A stretch of DNA of 41,632 bases from Gemmatimonadota bacterium (GTDB lineage: Bacteria > Latescibacterota > UBA2968 > UBA8231): assembly GCA_018672475.1 (NCBI GenBank), contig JABHFS010000037.1:1-41632 (forward strand), written 5' to 3'. Both the position numbers and the translations under genes were made by a program. The notes beneath the pieces are model-generated. The model was given only the letters and a program-made list of their open reading frames with translations, was not told where the DNA came from and searched no databases. The first letter of the stretch is position 1, and each line of letters opens with the position of its first letter. This document shows, piece by piece, positions 35,850 to 41,632 of this stretch.

Positions 35850-35878
35850 AATATAATCTATGGGGAAATCAGGCGCAA
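35850..35878 (-). promoter_or_regulatory. Candidate promoter of the moaDE unit
   Basis: On the minus strand TTGCGC (35878-35873) and TATATT (35855-35850) are 17 bases apart; the -10 is good (5 of 6), the -35 poor (3 of 6). It lies 20-50 bases before the moaD ATG and just after the terminator at 35900-35936. Tentative. Confidence 0.35.
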
Positions 35879-35899
35879 TCATACCTTATCAAGATCAAC

Positions 35900-35936
35900 A
35901 AAAAAAGCCGCTGAATTCCCAAAGGAATTCAGCGGC
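35900..35936 (-). terminator. Rho-independent terminator after the tandem sorting-domain genes
   Basis: A perfect 13-bp stem GCCGCTGAATTCC / GGAATTCAGCGGC with a four-base loop (35907-35936) is followed on the minus strand by TTTTTTT. It sits about 22 bases after the stop of the 35959-37506 gene. Confidence 0.92.
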
Positions 35937-35958
35937 CCAAACTAACTTCTACCCCAAA

Positions 35959-37506
35959 CTACTGGAGTAACGTCATCTTCTTTTTAGCAATGAAATCCCC
36001 AGTATGCAATTGATAAAAATAAACACCACTTGCAACCTTAATACCACTTTCATCGCGGCCATCCCAAACTGACTTATATTGACCAGCAGACATCGCCTGA
36101 TTATTAACCATCGTGCGAATGACTTGACCACTGATATCATAAATCGTCAGGGCAACAACCGACTCGCCACTCAGATCGTAGCTAATCGTCGTTTCCGGAT
36201 TGAAAGGGTTGGGATAGTTCTGCTTAAGCGAGTTGGCCAAGGGCAGCGCTTGCTGCGACACGGCCGTCGGCGAAAGCAAAACTTCAATTACCTGAGACCT
36301 AGTCGTAGTTCCATCTAGATCGATCTGATTCAGGTAGTAGTACAATGCATCGGCGATCGGTAAATTGCCATCAGTATAACTGTAAGAGCTAAACTCATCG
36401 CTAGTACCTTCACCTACAATCAAATCGCTGACTTTGGCAAAAACACGATTGTCAGTGCTGCGAAAAATCTCCCAGCCCAAGTTATTCGACTGAGAAGCTA
36501 CACCCCATTGGAGTAGCACATTGTCGTCAACAGTTATCTGAGAGGCAAAACTCGCCAACTCAGCAGCTACTGGAACATCCCAAGTAGCACTGAAGTCAAC
36601 TGACAGATCTCGCGATTCACCATCCGAATTATCGGCCGTCGTACTCGCCGAGACACTAAGGCTGGTTGTGCCTGCTGATTTATCCCCTTCGGCATCAAAC
36701 GTCGCCGAAGCGTCGCCATCAGCATCAGTAGCGCTTTCGACTGAAAGCTCGGAGCCAGCAGCAATCTCACCTACGCCAAGTAAAAACACTGATTCAGAAC
36801 CATTATTGGTAATATCCCAGGTAATGGTCTGACCTTCACCATCACTATTTGTATCATCAGTAAAATTCACCGAGAATACAATCTCTCCATCGCTGCCATC
36901 ATCAACATCACCCGAACCTACTGAGGAATAATCAAGACTAACATCCGTCAGCGAATTCGCCGACAGTGCGGGCTCAGTAACAGGCGGAGCGGGGGGGTTA
37001 ATTGTGACACTTACACCCAACGCTGCAGCATCGAATACATCACGATCTGTCGATGTCGGGCCAATCGAGAGCTCACTCACTGTGATCATGGCCTCTGTAT
37101 CAGCAGTAAAACTGTCAGAAGTAGTGAGGGTAAAAGTACCGAGAGCGGCATCACCATCTACGGCCGCACCAAAACTCGCTGCGCCGCTTTTCACTTGTCC
37201 CTCGGCGGGAAATTCAACGCCTGGAGAAATTGTGAAAGCAGCAGCATTCTGGGCAAAGGCGGAAGCTGTAAGGTCAAACGCATCGGCAGGCGATACGGTT
37301 AGAGTAACATTAAATTGCTTTACTCCAACCAATCCCGAACCCGAAAGTGCGACCTCAATGGTAGCACCAGCTCCAACGCCAGCTACTTCAGTTGCGCCAT
37401 CTAGTGAAACGACTACGTTGGCGTTATCACCGGCGATAGCAGCGCCACAGAGTGCGAGCAACATGGCGATGGCAAGAGGAAAAATCTTGCGCACGCTATT
37501 CTGCAT
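35959..37506 (-). CDS. Secreted cohesin-like protein with type IX sorting domain
   Basis: A 515-residue secreted protein. Signal peptide (1-25, ending GAAIAG); an N-terminal cohesin-like beta-sandwich (about 28-175, with VKQFNVTLTVSPADAFDL and LGTFTLTTSDSF); a low-complexity acidic Ser/Thr/Asp-rich domain (about 185-315); a small Fn3-like domain (about 325-410, WGVASQSNNLGWEIFRS), often found just before sorting domains; and a type IX sorting/FlgD-like domain (about 430-515) with NYPNPFNPETT, WDGRDESG, GVYFYQL and C-terminal KMTLLQ. The ATG at 37506 has AGGAGA eight bases upstream. Unlike its neighbour, it lacks the DDFF pair. It follows that gene after 106 bases containing a 17-bp hairpin and may be cotranscribed. 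The role is unknown, likely surface structure or adhesion. Confidence 0.85.
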   Translation of the reverse strand: MQNSVRKIFPLAIAMLLALCGAAIAGDNANVVVSLDGATEVAGVGAGATIEVALSGSGLVGVKQFNVTLTVSPADAFDLTASAFAQNAAAFTISPGVEFPAEGQVKSGAASFGAAVDGDAALGTFTLTTSDSFTADTEAMITVSELSIGPTSTDRDVFDAAALGVSVTINPPAPPVTEPALSANSLTDVSLDYSSVGSGDVDDGSDGEIVFSVNFTDDTNSDGEGQTITWDITNNGSESVFLLGVGEIAAGSELSVESATDADGDASATFDAEGDKSAGTTSLSVSASTTADNSDGESRDLSVDFSATWDVPVAAELASFASQITVDDNVLLQWGVASQSNNLGWEIFRSTDNRVFAKVSDLIVGEGTSDEFSSYSYTDGNLPIADALYYYLNQIDLDGTTTRSQVIEVLLSPTAVSQQALPLANSLKQNYPNPFNPETTISYDLSGESVVALTIYDISGQVIRTMVNNQAMSAGQYKSVWDGRDESGIKVASGVYFYQLHTGDFIAKKKMTLLQ

Positions 37507-37555
37507 GGTTGCTTCTCCTATCTCTTTGGTATTCACTCGAACCATCAAGAGTCTA

Positions 37556-37593
37556 TAGTGAGATGGGACCTCGGCTGAGGTCCCATCTCACTA
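37556..37593 (-). repeat. Perfect 17-bp inverted repeat between two sorting-domain genes
   Basis: The arms TAGTGAGATGGGACCTC (37556-37572) and GAGGTCCCATCTCACTA (37577-37593) are fully complementary around a GGCT loop. No T run follows on the minus strand, so it is not a classical terminator. It may be an mRNA-stabilising or processing hairpin setting the ratio of the two proteins. Confidence 0.75.
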
Positions 37594-37612
37594 CCGTTAT
37601 ACTTGACTCTGC

Positions 37613-40600
37613 TTATTTGAGCAGCAGCATCTTCTTGACTTCAAGGAATTCTCCACCCGCCTCGAGGCGGTAGAAGTAGATTCCAGAAGACAAGCTATGA
37701 CCACTCTCGTTGGTTGCATCCCACTGGACTACATAGCGACCAGCATTCTGGTGGTCCGCAACGAGCGTGCGAACAACCTGGCCAACCACATTGTAGATTT
37801 CCAGCGTAACACTAGACGCTTCCGGCAGAGCATACTTAATGGTCGTCGCCGGGTTGAACGGGTTCGGATAGTTGTTCGCCAGCGCGAAAGCTTCCGGACG
37901 CGTTTGGATCTGTACCGGAGCCGGTAGCGATATGCCGTTGACAGCAAAGTTGCCGTCGCGGACCTCGCTCGCCGTCACCTCAACGAAGGTATTCTCAATC
38001 TCCGTCTTAGTGCGGAAGACCAGGCTCAGACCCAAGTCACCCTCGGAAACCATCTCATCACCATAGGCCGCGATGGCAACTTCGCCATCCGTCTTGGTGA
38101 TTACACGCGGAGCGGCCAATTCGCCCTCACCCAGGAGGTTGTTCTCGGCCACGGCTTTGACAAACTCAAGCTTCTCAGCGTCATACTGAACGTTGAGACC
38201 ATACGCTTGGAGTTCGACGAAGTCAGCTAAGCTGACGTCGATAACCACTTCTTCACCAATACGCGGCAATTCAGCACCAGCGTCGAGGTAGAGACGGGCA
38301 TCGGCGTTCAGACCGGCCATCATCGGAACAACCTTACCGGCAGCTTCGATGCCACGGCCAAAGTTGTCAGCGAAGACGAAGAAATCATCGAAATCGATCT
38401 TCGGCGAAGCGCTATGCGCCAAGTCGAAAGCCGGCTCGAAAGCTTCGTCCGCTACACTCAGACCGAAGTTGTCGGCGAAGATGAAGAAATCATCAAAGCC
38501 AACGCGATTATCCATGCCAAAGAGGCCATAGACGACTTTACCGTTTTTGTCGACCACGTTGTTGCGAATAGCCATGGCCGTCCGCTCCAACTCAGAGATC
38601 GTCTCATTATCATCGTCGTACGGAGTCACCTGATAGGTGTAACGCACGCCGTTAAAAGCTGTTTGGTCCATGAAGGACGTTTCGCCCGAGTTAGCCTTAG
38701 CAATCAAGGCATACTCGCTGTTGGCACCGACTTTCCGGTAGATATTGTAACCCTTGACACCGGCTACCATATCAGAAGCTACCGGACCGACTGCACCAGC
38801 ACTACGCGGCACGAACTGATCCGACGGCGACTTCGTCCAAACCAGGGAGATGTTACTACCTGCATCACCCGGTGTATCGCTGGCACGGACAAAAGGCACC
38901 GCGTCAGGAGCGATATTGTCGATAGCACGGACAGCCTCAGCGGTCTGCGTGATCGCCGACGACATCACGTTGCCGTCAACGCTCTTCAGACGCGGAGCCA
39001 CACCCTGCTCAACGAAGGACAAGGCCTCGGGCAGAAGCTCAGCAAAAACCGGAGCATCTACGTCGATAGCAGCAGCCTCTTTACTATTCATTAATGTCTG
39101 AGCCATCAAAGCATAAGGATTAGCGATGGCTTCAGCGTTAACGAAAGCTTCTTTAGCAACTGCAGTGGTCTCGCCATTACGCTCAGCGGCAATGCCCCAT
39201 TTGGTGGCAACATTGTCAAGCGTAGCGACGATCGCACGACCAATGGTCGAACCCGGAACCGCATCAACTTTGGCCCAAGCGACAAACTCATTGGCCGGCT
39301 CACTGAGCGCGACGAGAGCAGTAGTCACCGAATCAGCAGCCGTAGCTAGACGCGTATTCACCTGGATCTCGCGGTAAATGCGATAAGCATCAACCGTCGA
39401 GTGATCCGACGACAGGTCCCAAGTCAGCATAATGAAGCCACCTTGGTCACCGGCGCCATCAGCACCCATGTAGTCGCCTGCACCCAACTCGTTCGGACCG
39501 TCTAAAGCAACAACAGCAGGAACAGCCGTTGCCGTGACAGTGAGCGAATCGGAGACACCACGCTTCTGCAAATCCGTTTCAGCTGCGATTGCGCTGCCGC
39601 CCGCGGCAGCGGCGCCGCCCGCGACGTGGCCTGGAACCGAAGTTGCAACAAATTGTACGGAGTGCTGTACATCAAAGATCAAACCAGTGCCAACATAATT
39701 AGATTTGGCCCAGAAGCCACCTACACCCTTTGATATCCGCAAATCACCCTGTGGCATCTCGACACCCAACTTATTCGCCGAGAGAGTCACATAACGATTG
39801 TCAAGCACTCTTGTGTTGCCGTATGTATCTCTTAACGTAACGTCAACCCAGAAAGCCTCACCCACCACGACCGAAGCCGGAGTAGTGACTCCGATGTCGG
39901 CGAAAGCTGCGGGATTGTAGACGATCATCGAATCCAAGGCGCCCGTAAACGGACCCCCAGTCGTCGTCGAATCAACCACAGTAACCGTCAACGTATCGAT
40001 ACCAGCGGTATCTTTCAAGGTTATTGTCCGCGAACCAGTCACCCAGTCGTCGGCATTGAGCGTCGCCCGACCACCACCAGCATCTGTAACACCAGTACCG
40101 GTCAGGGTAAGTCCCTTACCACCTGCGACCTTGAGAATCGTCGAACCCGCGAAGGTCACAGCAGCACGATCACCCGTAGTACCGGCATTCGCTTGGACCG
40201 TCAAGGTAATCTCTCCACCCGCCGTAGCGCTCGAATCGGCCGAGAGACCCGACTGGCTTGCCGTAACAACGAAACGCTTAATTACCGGTACGACAAAACT
40301 GGTATCGTAAAGGAAAGTATCTGCAGCGCTACGCGTGAAGTTACCCGCCAAGTCACGGGCCAATACGGTCAACTTATAGGATGTGCCGTTAACAAGCCCA
40401 TCAATCGGCAACGTCTGCTCAGCCGAGGTATTAGTCAACTGAGAACCCGAGAGACGACGCGTGCGACTAACGGTCGCATCACCACCAGTAAGGCCTAAGT
40501 AAGTGATTAACACACTATCAGCGGGCTCACTCAACTTGAAGACAACCTGCGACGTTGTTTCTTCAATCGTGTCAATCCGAGTTGCGGCTGCATCGCCAAA

Positions 40601-41632
40601 AGCAGCTTTGGTCGGGAACAGACGCACCAAGGTAATATCATCCACGTCAAGGTATACGTTGGTGCGCTTTAACTCTTCGCCAAGGTTACCAGCGAGATCT
40701 TTACCTTGGAAAGTGATCGTATGAACACCGGTCTTAAGCAGCGTATCAGTAGCCGAATAAGTTAAGATTTTGGCAGAGTCGGTGCCTTGTGGCCCGTCAA
40801 AACCTACCGGGTTGTTTCCATTTGTCTCCGCTACCTGGAAATCTTCGTCATCGTTGTCCGCAAGGGAACTACCCATTAGGGTAAAATCAACAACACGATT
40901 TACATCTTTTTTCAAAGATGCATTAGCTGTCGATCGAGTCGATGAGGGCGAAACTCCGCGGTTGCCCACCTTAAGCGTCGCCTTGGAAGCACCCGAAAAA
41001 CTGATAAAGAGCGAATCAAGTGCTTCAGCCAACTTATACTCAATTACGTTGACATCATTATAGCCGGAGTTGAGTGAACCATCCGTGATGGTATCAGTGC
41101 TCACCGGTAAGATGGTATCGCCATTGGTCGAATCCAGAGCAGGCGACGTCGTATCGAACAAGAAATTAACACCGGAAGTAACACCCCACGCCGGACCGTC
41201 AAGACGTTCAACAGCCTCACCGCTGCGGTTACCTGCTGCGTCTACGACAAAAACACCCATTGTATCGGTGGTGCCCAAGGGCGCGACACCGCCGGCAAAC
41301 GAATCATTCAGGTCGGAAAACTGACCTTCCGATGTCGTCACATTAATACGCAGGGTATCTACTTCGCGGGAAGACTTACTGAAAGTAAAGGTCTTCGCAT
41401 GCACATCTAACATGACATTCAGCGAATCGCCAAGGATAACAGCGTTGGCGATGCTTGTGCCCAATTTACTGCGGACAACCAGCGAATCGCCAACGCCCAA
41501 GATAGTGCGGTCTTGACCACTAGCATAGGCGGTCTGGCCACTAGCGATGTTTGTGACTTCGAGGAAACCGTCCCCGCCGCCCGTCGTCTGCTTGACGGGG
41601 CCTGCGGGACGATCAGCATCAATATTGAACTG
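37613..41632 (-). CDS. Giant secreted protein with DDFF pair, cohesin-like and sorting domains (5' end missing)
   Basis: The frame is open from the window edge, so the N-terminus is missing and at least 1339 residues are coded; the TTG at 41500 is only an internal codon. The N-terminal two-thirds is a series of Ig-like/Fn3-like beta domains with LAGN, LDGP and T-x-Y-x-L-T-V-x-A-x-D patterns. Then come two DDFF motifs, VGFDDFFIFADNFG (38464-38502) and IDFDDFFVFADNFG (38353-38394), whose calcium loops are degenerate compared with the 9244-13662 protein, a cohesin-like domain (about 37925-38320), and a sorting domain (37613-37890) with NYPNPFNPATT, YALPEAS, GIYFYRL and C-terminal KMLLLK. The shared order of motif pair, cohesin and sorting domain shows common ancestry of the two C-terminal halves. 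Function is unknown, probably cell-surface or extracellular matrix. Confidence 0.85.
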   Translation of the reverse strand, partial: QFNIDADRPAGPVKQTTGGGDGFLEVTNIASGQTAYASGQDRTILGVGDSLVVRSKLGTSIANAVILGDSLNVMLDVHAKTFTFSKSSREVDTLRINVTTSEGQFSDLNDSFAGGVAPLGTTDTMGVFVVDAAGNRSGEAVERLDGPAWGVTSGVNFLFDTTSPALDSTNGDTILPVSTDTITDGSLNSGYNDVNVIEYKLAEALDSLFISFSGASKATLKVGNRGVSPSSTRSTANASLKKDVNRVVDFTLMGSSLADNDDEDFQVAETNGNNPVGFDGPQGTDSAKILTYSATDTLLKTGVHTITFQGKDLAGNLGEELKRTNVYLDVDDITLVRLFPTKAAFGDAAATRIDTIEETTSQVVFKLSEPADSVLITYLGLTGGDATVSRTRRLSGSQLTNTSAEQTLPIDGLVNGTSYKLTVLARDLAGNFTRSAADTFLYDTSFVVPVIKRFVVTASQSGLSADSSATAGGEITLTVQANAGTTGDRAAVTFAGSTILKVAGGKGLTLTGTGVTDAGGGRATLNADDWVTGSRTITLKDTAGIDTLTVTVVDSTTTGGPFTGALDSMIVYNPAAFADIGVTTPASVVVGEAFWVDVTLRDTYGNTRVLDNRYVTLSANKLGVEMPQGDLRISKGVGGFWAKSNYVGTGLIFDVQHSVQFVATSVPGHVAGGAAAAGGSAIAAETDLQKRGVSDSLTVTATAVPAVVALDGPNELGAGDYMGADGAGDQGGFIMLTWDLSSDHSTVDAYRIYREIQVNTRLATAADSVTTALVALSEPANEFVAWAKVDAVPGSTIGRAIVATLDNVATKWGIAAERNGETTAVAKEAFVNAEAIANPYALMAQTLMNSKEAAAIDVDAPVFAELLPEALSFVEQGVAPRLKSVDGNVMSSAITQTAEAVRAIDNIAPDAVPFVRASDTPGDAGSNISLVWTKSPSDQFVPRSAGAVGPVASDMVAGVKGYNIYRKVGANSEYALIAKANSGETSFMDQTAFNGVRYTYQVTPYDDDNETISELERTAMAIRNNVVDKNGKVVYGLFGMDNRVGFDDFFIFADNFGLSVADEAFEPAFDLAHSASPKIDFDDFFVFADNFGRGIEAAGKVVPMMAGLNADARLYLDAGAELPRIGEEVVIDVSLADFVELQAYGLNVQYDAEKLEFVKAVAENNLLGEGELAAPRVITKTDGEVAIAAYGDEMVSEGDLGLSLVFRTKTEIENTFVEVTASEVRDGNFAVNGISLPAPVQIQTRPEAFALANNYPNPFNPATTIKYALPEASSVTLEIYNVVGQVVRTLVADHQNAGRYVVQWDATNESGHSLSSGIYFYRLEAGGEFLEVKKMLLLK

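Noticed and set aside
41419..41632. Gene start at TTG 41500 for the last large protein
   Set aside because: The same frame stays open to the window edge with similar composition, so the gene continues beyond the window.

Overview
The window comes from a diderm bacterium, probably a member of the FCB-type phyla; Latescibacterota is my best guess but is not proven here. The outer membrane is implied by BamA, Skp/OmpH, LolA, LolC/E-like and LolD genes. The FCB-type affiliation is suggested by four large secreted proteins that end in a type IX secretion (Por)-like sorting domain with an NPFNP-type motif and a C-terminus of the form K-K/R-M-x-L-L-K/Q (degenerate in one), and by a BamA whose third POTRA carries a long insertion. 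Apart from one gene at 9244-13662, everything is on the minus strand.

Region 1 (1-3100) is a ribosomal RNA operon read on the minus strand: promoter near 2953-2981, complete 16S rRNA, a 779-base spacer with no tRNA, and the first ~500 bases of 23S rRNA. Region 2 (3106-9001) holds a HEAT-repeat protein, an L-rhamnose-isomerase-type sugar isomerase, a GT39-like membrane glycosyltransferase and a Gfo/Idh/MocA oxidoreductase in one tight run. Upstream of these are a tiny, highly basic 38-residue protein gene with its own promoter and terminator, and pyrB. Region 3 (9162-13712) is a single plus-strand gene for a 1472-residue secreted protein: cohesin-like domain, a chain of Fn3-like domains, paired EF-hand/dockerin-like motif, second cohesin-like domain and sorting domain.

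Region 4 (13933-30041) is a long block for envelope biogenesis and protein quality control. In transcription order it reads ftsK, lolA, a subtilisin-family protease, a small membrane-anchored protein, prfB (with the classical +1 programmed frameshift), lolC/E, lolD, mcsA, mcsB, then clpC, then bamA, skp, fabZ. The first nine genes overlap or are separated by a dozen bases or fewer and are probably one operon. clpC has its own candidate promoter and is followed by a terminator. The arginine-phosphorylation set mcsA-mcsB-clpC therefore sits between lolCD and bamA, which is unusual for a diderm.

Region 5 (30182-35830) holds a membrane VWA-domain protein, tsaD, a YbbR/CdaR-like protein, a small zinc-ribbon protein, a dual-specificity phosphatase, moaE and moaD. 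Region 6 (35900-41632) holds two more sorting-domain proteins in tandem, the upstream one running off the window end. It shares the paired DDFF motif, cohesin-like domain and sorting domain with the region 3 protein.

No CRISPR array, insertion sequence, phage gene or tRNA was found. The strongest candidates for new biology are the cohesin/DDFF-pair/sorting-domain protein family and the placement of the McsAB-ClpC system inside an outer-membrane biogenesis locus.
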